A program made the position numbers and the translations under genes. The notes beneath the pieces were generated by a model, which was not told where the DNA came from, did no database searches, and saw only the letters and a program-made list of their open reading frames with translations. From contig JAISGY010000058.1 of assembly GCA_031262835.1 (NCBI GenBank), positions 1-39,379 on the forward strand: 39,379 nt of DNA, written 5' to 3'. The stretch comes from Ruminococcus sp. (GTDB lineage: Bacteria; Bacillota; Clostridia; Oscillospirales; Ruminococcaceae). How positions within the stretch are numbered: the stretch's first letter is position 1; every line of letters begins with the position of its first letter. This document shows, one piece after another, positions 26,309 to 35,766 of this stretch.

Positions 26309-26630
26309 TGCGGCATTTGGCGCGCTGACTATTGCGCGCAAAGCCGGGAAACTGATACTCGGTTTCGACGCGGTCTGCGACTCGCTTAAGGCAAAAACTG
26401 CGAAGCTTGTTATTATAACCGCCGATGTTTCAAAAAAAACCGAAAAGGAAGTCAGATTCTACTGCGAACGTGAAAGCACAGACATAATCGCTGTTTCACT
26501 TACAATGGAGGACATATATAAAACCGTCGGAAAAAAAAGCGGGGTTATATCTGTCACAGACAGCGGTCTTGCCGGACTTATAAAAGCAAAACTAAACGAG
26601 TGCCGGACACCTATGGAGGATAATAATTAA
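26301..26630 (+). CDS. ylxQ: L7Ae-like ribosomal protein YlxQ
   Basis: This 109-residue protein belongs to the L7Ae/L30e/S12e/Gadd45 family, RNA-binding proteins that recognise kink-turns. It shows the family pattern [34 protein letters not shown] and an exposed helix near the end. The ATG at 26301 gives this N-terminus; the open frame starts earlier inside ylxR. The TAA shares its last A with the infB start codon (TAATG). Confidence 0.9.
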   Translation: MYDAAFGALTIARKAGKLILGFDAVCDSLKAKTAKLVIITADVSKKTEKEVRFYCERESTDIIAVSLTMEDIYKTVGKKSGVISVTDSGLAGLIKAKLNECRTPMEDNN

Positions 26631-29290
26631 TGGCAATAACAAAACCTAAAAAAAAGCTTACCGACCTTGCAAAAGAACTGGGGATAACGGCTTCGCAGAT
26701 TGTGGAGTTTTACGGTACCGAACTTGGGACAGAGAAAAAATCTTCCGCTTCGGTTGAACTTTCGGACGTTAACCTTATAATAGAGTATTTTTCGCAGAAG
26801 AATTCTGTGGAGAATTTCGATGCTTATTTCGCTATGCGTAAAACAGGCGGAGCGGAGGTTGACAAGAAGCCGGATATACTTAAATCAATTAAGCAGATTA
26901 TACCTAAGGCAAAACCCCCGAAACCCAAGCCTGCGCCCAAGCCGGCGGTTGATAAAAAGCAGGAAGCGGAAGTTCCCGCAAAACCCATTCAGGTTAAGCC
27001 TTCGCAGAATGTTCAGACGAAGACGGTTGAACCCGCCCCGCAGCAAAAGCCGCAGACGGTACAGCCGGCACAATTCCGTCCGAATAATAACCGCCCGACA
27101 ACCAAAGTGAATACCGTAAAGCCGGTTCCTCCCGCACCTGCAAAGACAACTATATCCAAATCGGAGCAATTTAAGGAACGCTTTAACGCCAAGGATATTA
27201 TCGACAGGGCGAAGAAACAGGATAAACCAGCCGTTAAGAAGACGGAACAGAAAGAAGCGCGGAAACAGCAGACGATTGTCGGGAATATTGCCGACGCTTC
27301 GACCGTTGATCAAAAGATTCATAATATAGATACCCGCGGCTCGTATGTTGAGATAGATAAATATAACGAGCGTTACGACAATATTGCGCCGCAAAGTATC
27401 GGCGGAAAACGTCAGGACAGCTTTAAAAGCAAGCAAAAGATTACCCAAAAGTCCGCCCAGCGCAAGAACCAACAGTATTCAAGCAAATTCGAGACGGAAG
27501 CACAAAAGATGCGCCGCCTTGAACTTGAACGCGCAAGAAAGCAACAGATAAAAGTTTTAATCCCGGACGAGATTGTTGTTTCGGAGCTTGCGGTAAGGCT
27601 TAAGATGACTGCGCCGACGGTTATTAAGCAACTTATGAAGCTCGGCGAAATGAAGGCAATAAACGATATTCTCGATTACGACACAGCCGCTCTTGTTGCC
27701 GAAGAACTCGGCGCGAAGGTTGAAAAAGAGGTTATCTTAACGATTGAGGACCGCCTTATCGACGACACAGACGATACCGAGGGCGGCGAACCGCGTCCCC
27801 CTGTTGTAGTCGTTATGGGGCACGTTGACCACGGTAAAACCTCCCTCCTCGATAAAATCAGAAACGCCCACGTTACCGACACCGAAGCGGGCGGAATTAC
27901 CCAACATATCGGTGCTTATACCGTTATGTGCGACGGGAAGCCGATAACCTTCCTCGATACCCCCGGGCACGCCGCATTCACGAGTATGAGAGCCCGCGGC
28001 GCGTCTATAACCGATATTGCAATCCTTGTCGTTGCGGCGGACGACGGAATTATGCCGCAGACAATCGAAGCAATTAACCACGCAAAAGCGGCGGATATCC
28101 CGATAATTGTCGCAATAAACAAGATGGACAAAGAGGCAGCAAACCCCGATACAATCAAGCAGCAGCTCACCGAGCACGGGCTTGTTATCGAAGAATGGGG
28201 CGGCGACATTATCTGCGTACCCGTTTCCGCAAAAACAGGCGCGGGTATTGACGAGCTCCTCGAACAGGTGCTTGTTGTCGCAGAGGTTGCGGAACTTCGT
28301 GCGAATCCGAACCGCCTCGCGAAGGGTGCGGTTGTCGAAGCGCGCCTTGACAAGGGCAGAGGACCGATTGCAACCCTCCTTATCCAGAGCGGTACACTCC
28401 GTACCGGCAACGTCCTTATCGCCGGAACAGCGGTCGGGCGTGTACGCGTTATGACAAACGACAAGGGCGAAATTGTTACCGAAGCGGGACCTTCAATGCC
28501 TGTTGAGATAACAGGTCTTGCGGAAGTGCCGGCGGCGGGCGACATCTTCAACGCAGTTGAAGACGAACGCCTCGCAAGAGAGCTTGTTGAAGAGCGCAAA
28601 CATAAACAAAAGCAAGAACAATTCTCGCAATACCAAAAAGTCACCCTCGACAACCTCTTTAACCAAATCGAACAGGGCAGCATGAAGGAGCTTGCGATTA
28701 TCGTCAAGGCAGACGTTCAAGGCTCTGTTGAAGCGGTTCGCCAAAGTCTCGAAAAGCTCTCGAACGATGAGGTTCGCGTTAAGGTTATCCACGGGGCAGT
28801 CGGCGCGGTTTCCGAGTCTGACGTTATGCTTGCCGATGCTTCAAACGCAATTATCGTCGGATTTAACGTTCGTCCCGACCCGATTGCGGCTGAAAATGCC
28901 GTGCGCGACGGGGTTGAAATTCGCCTCTATCGCGTTATCTATGACGCAATCGAAGAGGTTCAGACGGCTATGAAGGGTATGCTCGCGCCGAAATTCCGCG
29001 AGATTGCATTCGGACGGATTGAAGTGCGTCAGGTCTATAAGATTACAGGCGTAGGCGCGGTTGCGGGCTGTTATGTGCTTTCCGGGAAGGTTGCCCGCTC
29101 TAACCAGATTCGTGTCGTGCGCGACGGTATCGTTATCAGTGAAGACAAGATGAGCTCCCTAAAGCGTTTCAAGGACGATGTTAAGGAGGTCGCAGAGGGC
29201 TACGAATGCGGTATAACATTAGATAAATTCACCGACATGAAACAAGGCGACATCTTTGAATCGTTCGTAATTGAAGAATATAGAGACTAA
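26630..29290 (+). CDS. infB: Translation initiation factor IF-2
   Basis: This 886-residue GTPase places initiator tRNA on the 30S subunit and helps subunit joining. Two small N-terminal IF2_N domains (~1-60 and ~315-375) flank a long low-complexity linker rich in Pro, Lys and Gln. The G domain has GHVDHGKT (~397-404), DTPGHAAF and NKMD (~497). Domains II, III and the fMet-tRNA-binding domain IV ([22 protein letters not shown]) follow. Its length is normal for Bacillota. Confidence 0.97.
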   Translation: MAITKPKKKLTDLAKELGITASQIVEFYGTELGTEKKSSASVELSDVNLIIEYFSQKNSVENFDAYFAMRKTGGAEVDKKPDILKSIKQIIPKAKPPKPKPAPKPAVDKKQEAEVPAKPIQVKPSQNVQTKTVEPAPQQKPQTVQPAQFRPNNNRPTTKVNTVKPVPPAPAKTTISKSEQFKERFNAKDIIDRAKKQDKPAVKKTEQKEARKQQTIVGNIADASTVDQKIHNIDTRGSYVEIDKYNERYDNIAPQSIGGKRQDSFKSKQKITQKSAQRKNQQYSSKFETEAQKMRRLELERARKQQIKVLIPDEIVVSELAVRLKMTAPTVIKQLMKLGEMKAINDILDYDTAALVAEELGAKVEKEVILTIEDRLIDDTDDTEGGEPRPPVVVVMGHVDHGKTSLLDKIRNAHVTDTEAGGITQHIGAYTVMCDGKPITFLDTPGHAAFTSMRARGASITDIAILVVAADDGIMPQTIEAINHAKAADIPIIVAINKMDKEAANPDTIKQQLTEHGLVIEEWGGDIICVPVSAKTGAGIDELLEQVLVVAEVAELRANPNRLAKGAVVEARLDKGRGPIATLLIQSGTLRTGNVLIAGTAVGRVRVMTNDKGEIVTEAGPSMPVEITGLAEVPAAGDIFNAVEDERLARELVEERKHKQKQEQFSQYQKVTLDNLFNQIEQGSMKELAIIVKADVQGSVEAVRQSLEKLSNDEVRVKVIHGAVGAVSESDVMLADASNAIIVGFNVRPDPIAAENAVRDGVEIRLYRVIYDAIEEVQTAMKGMLAPKFREIAFGRIEVRQVYKITGVGAVAGCYVLSGKVARSNQIRVVRDGIVISEDKMSSLKRFKDDVKEVAEGYECGITLDKFTDMKQGDIFESFVIEEYRD

Positions 29291-29300
29291 AGGTATAAAA

Positions 29301-29687
29301 ATGTCAGGATTTAAGAATTTACGTCTTTCGGAAGACATTCTCCGCGAAGTCTCAATGATGATTCGCGACGACATCAAGGACGCAAGGGTTCACGCCTCAA
29401 TGGTTTCAATCGTTCGCGTCGAACTCTCCGGCGACAACTCCGACTGCAAGATTTACATCTCGGCGGTTGAGGGACTCGACGCCGCAAAAACCGCCGTTAA
29501 GGGGCTTACGTCGGCAACGGGAATGATACGCCGTGAGCTTGCGGACAGACTTCACCTTAAACGCGCTCCCGACCTTAAATTTATTGCGGACAATTCGATT
29601 GAATACTCCGCGAAACTTATAAGCGAAATGGAAGAACTTGAAAAGTTAAGAAAAAATGAAAAACAAAAATCCTCCGATAATGATTGA
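29301..29687 (+). CDS. rbfA: Ribosome-binding factor A
   Basis: This 128-residue KH-fold protein helps late maturation of the 30S subunit. It has EDILREVSMMIRDDIKDARV, VRVELSGDNSDCKIYISAVEG and the conserved DRLHLKRAPDLKFIADNSIEY block. The ATG at 29301 is used, because the frame upstream belongs to the end of infB. It overlaps the next gene by up to 32 bases. Confidence 0.94.
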   Translation: MSGFKNLRLSEDILREVSMMIRDDIKDARVHASMVSIVRVELSGDNSDCKIYISAVEGLDAAKTAVKGLTSATGMIRRELADRLHLKRAPDLKFIADNSIEYSAKLISEMEELEKLRKNEKQKSSDND

Positions 29688-30642
29688 TTTTGAGGAAGCC
29701 GCAAAACTTCTTCTTTCCCACGATAACATCTATATCCTAACCCATCGCAGCCCCGACGGAGACACAATCGGCTGCGGGTTCGGGCTTTATTACGCACTGA
29801 CGTCGTTAGGGAAAAACGCAGCCGTGCTATGTTCAGACGAACTCCCGCGAAGGTACAATTATCTCTACGGGGACTACGCTGACAAGAGGTTTTCGCCGGA
29901 ATATTTCGTTGCGGTTGACATCGCCGACACGAAGCTTTTGGGCACAGAGCTTAAAAAGTACGCCGACTATATCGACCTCTGTATCGACCATCACCAATCG
30001 AACACGCATTTTGCAAAGAAGATGTTAATCGAACCCGATGCGTCGGCGGCTTGCGAAGTTTTATACAAGGTACTTGAAAAGGCGGAAATTCCGATAACGA
30101 AGACTATCGCGGAGTGCCTCTATACGGGGATTGTAACCGACTCGGGCTGTTTTCGCTATCCCGCAACGACCGCCGAAACCCATCGTATCGCCGCAAAGCT
30201 GATTGACAAGGGAATTCCCTACGCATATATAAACCGTCAGGTCTTCGAGACAAAGAGCAAACAGCGCATCGCAATCGAAAGCTACGCAATTACACACATG
30301 GAATATTATCTCGACGAAAAGTGCGCGTTCGTCGCGGTTTCAAACGACCTTTTCCTTGAAACAGGCGTTGCGGACGACGACTTGGAAGGTCTCGCACCGC
30401 TTACAACCGAGCTTGAAACAGTCGAAGTCGGCATACTCGTAAAAGAGCGCGACAGAGGGAAATTCCGCGTTTCAATGCGCTCCGTAAAGAGCACCGATGT
30501 CTCTGCAATCTGTGCGAAATTCGGCGGCGGCGGACATTACTTCGCGGCAGGTTGTATGATTGAAGGAACACTTGCGGACGTGCGAATGAGGCTTTTAAAA
30601 GAAGTTGCATCCGCTATGGGGATTGACTTGTGGGTAATCTGA
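29656..30642 (+). CDS. nrnA: DHH-family phosphoesterase NrnA (nanoRNase/pAp phosphatase)
   Basis: This 328-residue protein is a DHH/DHHA1 phosphoesterase that degrades short RNA oligonucleotides and may dephosphorylate pAp. It shows THRSPDGDTIGCG (metal site), VAVDIAD, IDHHQSN (the DHH motif), VTDSGCFRYP and the DHHA1 GGGGHYFAAG. The ATG at 29656 gives a 32-base overlap with rbfA; the internal ATG at 29680 would leave 8. It overlaps truB by 13 bases. The rbfA-nrnA-truB-ribF order is common in Bacillota. Confidence 0.93.
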   Translation: MKNKNPPIMIDFEEAAKLLLSHDNIYILTHRSPDGDTIGCGFGLYYALTSLGKNAAVLCSDELPRRYNYLYGDYADKRFSPEYFVAVDIADTKLLGTELKKYADYIDLCIDHHQSNTHFAKKMLIEPDASAACEVLYKVLEKAEIPITKTIAECLYTGIVTDSGCFRYPATTAETHRIAAKLIDKGIPYAYINRQVFETKSKQRIAIESYAITHMEYYLDEKCAFVAVSNDLFLETGVADDDLEGLAPLTTELETVEVGILVKERDRGKFRVSMRSVKSTDVSAICAKFGGGGHYFAAGCMIEGTLADVRMRLLKEVASAMGIDLWVI

Positions 30643-31502
30643 TTGGTTATATACCGGTAAACAAGGCAGAAGGTTTTACCTCATTCGACGCGGTTGCGGT
30701 TGTCAGGCGAGCGAAGGGAATTAAGCGCATAGGTCATTCCGGGACGCTTGACCCTATGGCTACAGGCGTTTTGGTGGTATTAATCGGGCGAGGGACCCTT
30801 GCGGCGGATATTTTACCGATAACCGATAAAGAATATATAGCGGGACTTCAATTCGGCTCTGCAACAGACACCGGCGACAGAACCGGAGAAATAATACAAA
30901 CTTCGGACAAGCTTATAAATGAAATTGACGTTAAAAACTATCTTGAACGGTTTAACACGCCGCAGGAAATTTCACAGATTCCGCCGATGTATTCGGCGGT
31001 AAAGGTTAACGGAAAACGCCTCTACGAGCTTGCCCGAAAGGGAGAAGTAATCGAGCGCAAACCGCGTACAGTTACAATATATAATGCGGAACTTCTTGAG
31101 TTTAACGAGCGGGAACAGACGGCGAAGATAAGCGTAAAATGCTCTTCCGGGACGTATATAAGGACGTTTATTGAAGACCTCGGCACAGCCTGCAAAACCT
31201 TCGCATATATGACAGAGCTTGTAAGAACAAGCGCGAACGGCGTCATGTTAAGCGATTGCACCGACATTCGCGATATTAAAGCGAACCCGGAAAAGGCTGA
31301 AATCCGACCGTTAGAAAATCTCTTTTTAACGATCCCCGAAATAAATCTTCAAGACGAAGACTACCGCAGATATAAAAACGGCGTGCGGATTAATACAGCG
31401 GAAAATGACGGGCAATATCGCGTAAAAACAGGCGGCGTTTTTATCGGAATCGGCAGCGTTAATAATCACGAAATGAAGGCAGTGAAAAGCTTTGTCATAT
31501 AA
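30630..31502 (+). CDS. truB: tRNA pseudouridine(55) synthase TruB
   Basis: This 290-residue enzyme converts U55 in the T loop of tRNAs to pseudouridine. The catalytic aspartate is Asp41 in the conserved GTLDPMATGVL block, with the GFTSFDAVAVVRRA start, QIPPMYSAVKVNGKRLYELAR and SSGTYIRTFIEDLG motifs. It starts with GTG within the end of nrnA and overlaps ribF by 11 bases. The C-terminal part is short, as in many Clostridia. Confidence 0.95.
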   Translation: MGNLIGYIPVNKAEGFTSFDAVAVVRRAKGIKRIGHSGTLDPMATGVLVVLIGRGTLAADILPITDKEYIAGLQFGSATDTGDRTGEIIQTSDKLINEIDVKNYLERFNTPQEISQIPPMYSAVKVNGKRLYELARKGEVIERKPRTVTIYNAELLEFNEREQTAKISVKCSSGTYIRTFIEDLGTACKTFAYMTELVRTSANGVMLSDCTDIRDIKANPEKAEIRPLENLFLTIPEINLQDEDYRRYKNGVRINTAENDGQYRVKTGGVFIGIGSVNNHEMKAVKSFVI

Positions 31503-32361
31503 AACAGCGGTCGCAATCGGGCTTTTCGACGGTGTTCATCTCGGGCATAAAAAGGTGCTTGAAACGGCGGTTCAGATAGGGATTGAGCCGGGCTTTATGC
31601 CCTGCGCGGCAACATTCACCGGTGACATTTCACCGCAAAAAAAAATAAAGCTTATACTTTCCGAGAAAGACAGAGAAAATCATATAAAACAATGCGGAAT
31701 AAAGAATGTTTTCAGTATTGATTTTAACGATATAAAAAACCTTTCGCCTGTCGATTTTATAGAAAAACTTCGTGACGATTACGGTGCCTCACATATTGTC
31801 TGCGGCGAAGATTTTCGCTTCGGGAAGGATAGAGCGGGCGATATAAATACACTTGCAGAGCTTTGTGAAAAACTTGGCATTGGTTTTACAGTAACGCCGG
31901 AACTGCTTTTTGAAAATGAAAAAATCTCTTCCGGGAAGATACGAACCCTTCTTGAAAACGGCGAAATAGAAGCGGCGAATGAACTTTTAGGTTATGATTT
32001 TTACTATAATTTAAGAATTATCCGCGGGAAAGAAATAGGACGAAAACTCGGTTTCCCGACGATAAATCAGGTTATTCCGAGTGAACTTGTAAAGATAAAA
32101 AACGGCGTCTATCTGTCGAAGATTGAGGTAGAAAAAAAGACTTATTCCGGCATAACGAATTTCGGAATAAAACCTACTATAAACTACGCCGGCGAACCTA
32201 TTTTAGAAACCTATATTGACGGTTTTGACACTGATATTTACGGGGAAAAAGTTAAAGTTTTCGTGAGAAAATATCTCCGCACGGAGATTAAATTTAACAA
32301 CCTTGAGGAACTTAAGAAGCAGCTTGAAGAAGACAAATTAAAGATTAACGAATGGAAATGA
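31492..32361 (+). CDS. ribF: Bifunctional riboflavin kinase/FAD synthetase
   Basis: This 289-residue enzyme turns riboflavin into FMN and then FAD. The N-terminal nucleotidyltransferase domain has GLFDGVHLGHKKVL and VCGEDFRFGKDRAG. The C-terminal kinase domain has GRKLGFPTINQ and YSGITNFGIKPTI, with LETYIDGFDTDIYG at its end. The TTG start lies within the end of truB. It overlaps gltX by 10 bases. Confidence 0.95.
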   Translation: MSYKTAVAIGLFDGVHLGHKKVLETAVQIGIEPGFMPCAATFTGDISPQKKIKLILSEKDRENHIKQCGIKNVFSIDFNDIKNLSPVDFIEKLRDDYGASHIVCGEDFRFGKDRAGDINTLAELCEKLGIGFTVTPELLFENEKISSGKIRTLLENGEIEAANELLGYDFYYNLRIIRGKEIGRKLGFPTINQVIPSELVKIKNGVYLSKIEVEKKTYSGITNFGIKPTINYAGEPILETYIDGFDTDIYGEKVKVFVRKYLRTEIKFNNLEELKKQLEEDKLKINEWK

Positions 32362-33815
32362 GAAGATTGGTACGAACAAGATTTGCACCGAGCCCGACAG
32401 GGTTCATGCATATAGGAAACCTGCGCACCGCGCTTTATGCCTATCTTTTGGCGAAAAAAGACGGCGGAGCGTTTATCCTGCGGATTGAAGACACCGACCA
32501 AAACCGTTATGTTGAGGGCGCAGTTGACGTTATTTACGATACGCTTAAAGTTTGCGGCTTATACTGGGACGAGGGTCCGGACATAGGCGGGAATTGCGGT
32601 CCGTATATCCAATCCGAGCGGATGGGGATTTATAAGGACTACGCCGTAAAACTTGTCGAAATGGGGAAAGCTTACTATTGTTTTTGCACAAAAGAACGCA
32701 TGGAAGCCCTTCACGAAGAGCAGAAGGCAAATGGTGAAACGCCTCATTACGACAGGCATTGCAGAGACTTGCCCCTTGACGAAGTGCAAAAACTGCTTGA
32801 TTCCGGTGCGGAATATGTTATAAGACAAAAGGTCCCTTTGGGCGGCGAGACGATTTTTAACGACGTAATTTTCGGCGAAATTAAAAACCCGAACAAAGAC
32901 CTTGACGACCAGATTTTAATTAAAGCGGACGGTATGCCGACATACAACTTCGCGAACGTCGTTGACGACCACCTCATGGGGATAACCCACATTGTCCGCG
33001 GCAACGAATACCTTTCATCAACGCCGAAATACAACCTTTTATACGAAGCGTTCGGCTGGGATATTCCCGTTTATATCCACGCCCCGCACATCATGCGCGA
33101 CAGCACCCATAAGCTCTCTAAGCGCGACGGGGACGCGTACTTCGGCGATTTTATCAATAAAGGTTTTTACATTCCCGCGATAATTAACTATATCGCCCTG
33201 CTCGGTTGGGCGCCGAAGGGTGAGCGCGAGATTTATTCGCTCGAAGAATTAACAAGCGAATTCGATGTTTCGGGTATCTCCAAATCCCCGGCAATCTTCG
33301 ATGAAGTTAAGATGAAGGCGATTAACGCAGAGTGGCTCCGCGCACTTCCACACGACGAATTCAAGACGGTAATTATGCCGTATGTTAAGGAAACGGTTAA
33401 GCATGAAGACATTGATTTCGACCTGCTTGCAGACTGTTTACAGCCTCGTGCGGAACTTCTTACCGACATACCCGAAAAGGTTGATTTTATCGACAGCGTA
33501 CCCGAATACTCAAACGACCTTTACGTCAGCAAGAAGATGAAAACGACGCCGCAGACCTCTCTTGACGCATTAAAATCGCTTTTACCGATAATTGAAAGCA
33601 TCGACGATTTTTCATTTAATAATATTCACGCTAAAATAATGGAGATGATAACCGAAAAGGGCGTGAAAAACGGCGTGATTTTATTCCCCTTAAGGACAGC
33701 TTTATCGGGCAAGGCAATGACACCGGGCGGCGGGACTGAACTTGCGGCAATCCTCGGTAAAACCGAAACAATTAAGCGGATTCGCGACGGCATTGCGCAT
33801 ATTGAAGCGAATTAA
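32352..33815 (+). CDS. gltX: Glutamyl-tRNA synthetase
   Basis: This 487-residue class I aminoacyl-tRNA synthetase charges tRNA-Glu (and tRNA-Gln in organisms with the amidotransferase route). It has the HIGH-type motif HIGN at residues 20-23, the KMSKS-type motif KLSKR near 254, and the NEYLSSTPKYNLLYEAF block. The C-terminal anticodon-binding domain is present. Last gene of the overlapping run; no clear terminator follows before the ABC genes. Confidence 0.96.
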   Translation: MEMRRLVRTRFAPSPTGFMHIGNLRTALYAYLLAKKDGGAFILRIEDTDQNRYVEGAVDVIYDTLKVCGLYWDEGPDIGGNCGPYIQSERMGIYKDYAVKLVEMGKAYYCFCTKERMEALHEEQKANGETPHYDRHCRDLPLDEVQKLLDSGAEYVIRQKVPLGGETIFNDVIFGEIKNPNKDLDDQILIKADGMPTYNFANVVDDHLMGITHIVRGNEYLSSTPKYNLLYEAFGWDIPVYIHAPHIMRDSTHKLSKRDGDAYFGDFINKGFYIPAIINYIALLGWAPKGEREIYSLEELTSEFDVSGISKSPAIFDEVKMKAINAEWLRALPHDEFKTVIMPYVKETVKHEDIDFDLLADCLQPRAELLTDIPEKVDFIDSVPEYSNDLYVSKKMKTTPQTSLDALKSLLPIIESIDDFSFNNIHAKIMEMITEKGVKNGVILFPLRTALSGKAMTPGGGTELAAILGKTETIKRIRDGIAHIEAN

Positions 33816-33909
33816 TTTCGGCTTATGCTGATTAAGTTATCACAGTATTTTCACAAAAATATTGTAGAATAGAAATTGCGGAAAAATATCCGCAGGGAGT
33901 GATAAAACT

Positions 33910-35040
33910 TTGATTGAAGTACAAAATCTGACCAAAAAATACGGTCAAAAAGCCGCGGTCAATAACCTTTCTTTCACCGTTAATGACGGCGAAATCTTGG
34001 GTTTTTTAGGTCCGAACGGCGCGGGAAAATCGACGACGATGAATATCTTAACGGGTTACATCAGCTCGACCGAAGGCAAGGCTCTCATTAACGGAATTGA
34101 CATTCTGGACGAACCGCTCAAGGCAAAAAAATTAATCGGCTACCTTCCCGAAAATCCGCCCCTTTATATGGATATGACGGTCGGTGATTACCTTGATTTT
34201 ATCTATCACCTTAAAAAATGCAAGCTTCCCAAAAAGGCGCATATTGAGGAAGTTTGTAAGCTTGCGAAGATTACGGACGTTTATAAAAGGATAATTAAAA
34301 ACCTCTCGAAGGGGTATAAACAGCGTGTCGGAGTTGCCCAAGCGTTAATCGGGAATCCGCCGATACTTATCCTTGACGAACCCACCGTAGGACTCGACCC
34401 GAAGCAGATTATCGAGATAAGAACGCTGATTAAGAAACTCGGGAAACGTCATACCGTTATCCTTTCTTCACATATTTTGTCGGAAATTCAATCAACCTGC
34501 GATAGGGTTATTATCATCAATAACGGTGAAATTGCCGCCGACGGCAATATGGAAGACCTAACTCAGACGGTAACCGGCGAAAAGCGCGTTACTGCACGGA
34601 TTGAGGGCGACAGGGACGAGATAATTAAGGTTATAAGCGGAATTAAGGGCGTCGAAAAAGTTACCGCAGACATTAAGCGCGAGAAGAACGCTTATGACTT
34701 TGAAATTGAAGTTACCGACGACATAAGGGCGGAGCTTGTTAAGCGTATTGCAGCAAGAAACTGGATTCTTTTAGGGCTTAAGAGCGACGAAATGACCCTC
34801 GAAGACATCTTCCTCATGATAACAATGGGCGACCAAGAAGCGGCAGCAAAACTCGAGAAGATGGAAAGTAAAAAGAATGTTGACGAAAATATAAAGCAAC
34901 AGTCTCTTTACTCCGCATCTGCCGTGCTTGAGACACACTCTGTCTTAAGACAATATGAAGAAAACAAAAGGCTTTCTAAATACGGCACAAACCTTGAGGC
35001 AAGCCTTGATGTGACACTCGATCAGGAGGAGGAAGAATAA
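33910..35040 (+). CDS. ABC transporter ATP-binding protein (gliding-type exporter)
   Basis: This 376-residue ATPase has Walker A GPNGAGKST (34-42), the signature LSKGYKQR, Walker B ILILDEPTVGLDP and the SSHILSE switch histidine. It starts with TTG after GGGAGTG. It is followed by a six-segment permease, a GldG-like protein and a DUF4340 protein, the known GldA-GldFG-type set. Domain length is ordinary to ~310; then a ~65-residue helical, acidic tail follows (MESKKNVDEN to DQEEEE), not usual in the family. The substrate of these transporters outside gliding bacteria is unknown. Confidence 0.9.
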   Translation: MIEVQNLTKKYGQKAAVNNLSFTVNDGEILGFLGPNGAGKSTTMNILTGYISSTEGKALINGIDILDEPLKAKKLIGYLPENPPLYMDMTVGDYLDFIYHLKKCKLPKKAHIEEVCKLAKITDVYKRIIKNLSKGYKQRVGVAQALIGNPPILILDEPTVGLDPKQIIEIRTLIKKLGKRHTVILSSHILSEIQSTCDRVIIINNGEIAADGNMEDLTQTVTGEKRVTARIEGDRDEIIKVISGIKGVEKVTADIKREKNAYDFEIEVTDDIRAELVKRIAARNWILLGLKSDEMTLEDIFLMITMGDQEAAAKLEKMESKKNVDENIKQQSLYSASAVLETHSVLRQYEENKRLSKYGTNLEASLDVTLDQEEEE

Positions 35041-35747
35041 TGGGAGCAATCTACCGCAGAGAGGTTAAAGCCTACTTTACTTCTCCTATAGCTTATGTTT
35101 TTATAACAATTCTCTTTTATTTCGCCGCGCAGGTTTTTGTAATGCAAAACATTGTGTCGGGCGTTGCGGACGTTTCGGCTGCCTATTCCGGCGCGTTCTT
35201 TATCCTCCTTTTCATAATTCCGCTTTTAACCATGCGCCTTTTCACCGAAGAAAAGCGGCAAAAAACCGACCAATGTCTCCTAACCGCCCCCGTCAGCCTC
35301 TTTTCAATCGTCGGGGGGAAATTCCTCGCCGCTTGTACGGTGCTGCTTGTAGGGATGTCGGAATTCGTTGTTTTCGCCTTTATAATGAACGGTCTCGCGG
35401 GTTCGCTTGACTGGGCTGTTATGATCGGGAACTTCCTCGGGTTCCTCCTTCTGGGCGCAAGTTTTATTGCAATCGGAGAGTTCGTTTCGGCAATGACGGA
35501 GAATCAAGTTGTCGCGGCGATTATTGCGTTTATCGCGAACTATCTTCTTTTCCAGCTTGACAACTTTGCGGCGAGTGTTTCGAACGAAGTTATATCGGTA
35601 ATCCTTCAAAACGTCGGCTTTTATCCCAAATATAACGAATTCACCGCCGGAATATTGAGCCTTAAAAGCGTAGTCTTCTTCTTAAGCGTTGTGTTTATCT
35701 TTAACTTCCTGACTGTCAGGGCTTTAGAGCGCAGACGTTGGAATTAA
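35040..35747 (+). CDS. ABC-2 type transporter permease (GldF-like)
   Basis: This 235-residue membrane protein has six hydrophobic segments and the pattern of ABC-2 permeases: a short helix with YRREVKAYFTSPIAYVF, a segment with IIPLLTMRLFTEEKRQKTDQCLLTAPVS (family block with E-x-K) and a last segment before RALERRRW. It shares the A of the preceding TAA with its ATG (TAATG). It would form the membrane channel with the ATPase encoded upstream. Confidence 0.9.
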   Translation: MGAIYRREVKAYFTSPIAYVFITILFYFAAQVFVMQNIVSGVADVSAAYSGAFFILLFIIPLLTMRLFTEEKRQKTDQCLLTAPVSLFSIVGGKFLAACTVLLVGMSEFVVFAFIMNGLAGSLDWAVMIGNFLGFLLLGASFIAIGEFVSAMTENQVVAAIIAFIANYLLFQLDNFAASVSNEVISVILQNVGFYPKYNEFTAGILSLKSVVFFLSVVFIFNFLTVRALERRRWN

Positions 35748-35766
35748 CCGAAAGGAAGTGAAAATA

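Noticed and set aside
27916-28707. 263-codon open frame on the minus strand inside infB
   Set aside because: Antisense shadow of the highly conserved G domain and domain II of IF-2; composition (Ser, Ile, Arg rich) is typical of such shadows.
33816-33909. Promoter ahead of the ABC gene set
   Set aside because: A TAGAAT-like -10 is present near 33863, but no acceptable -35 lies 16-18 bases upstream, so I do not list it.
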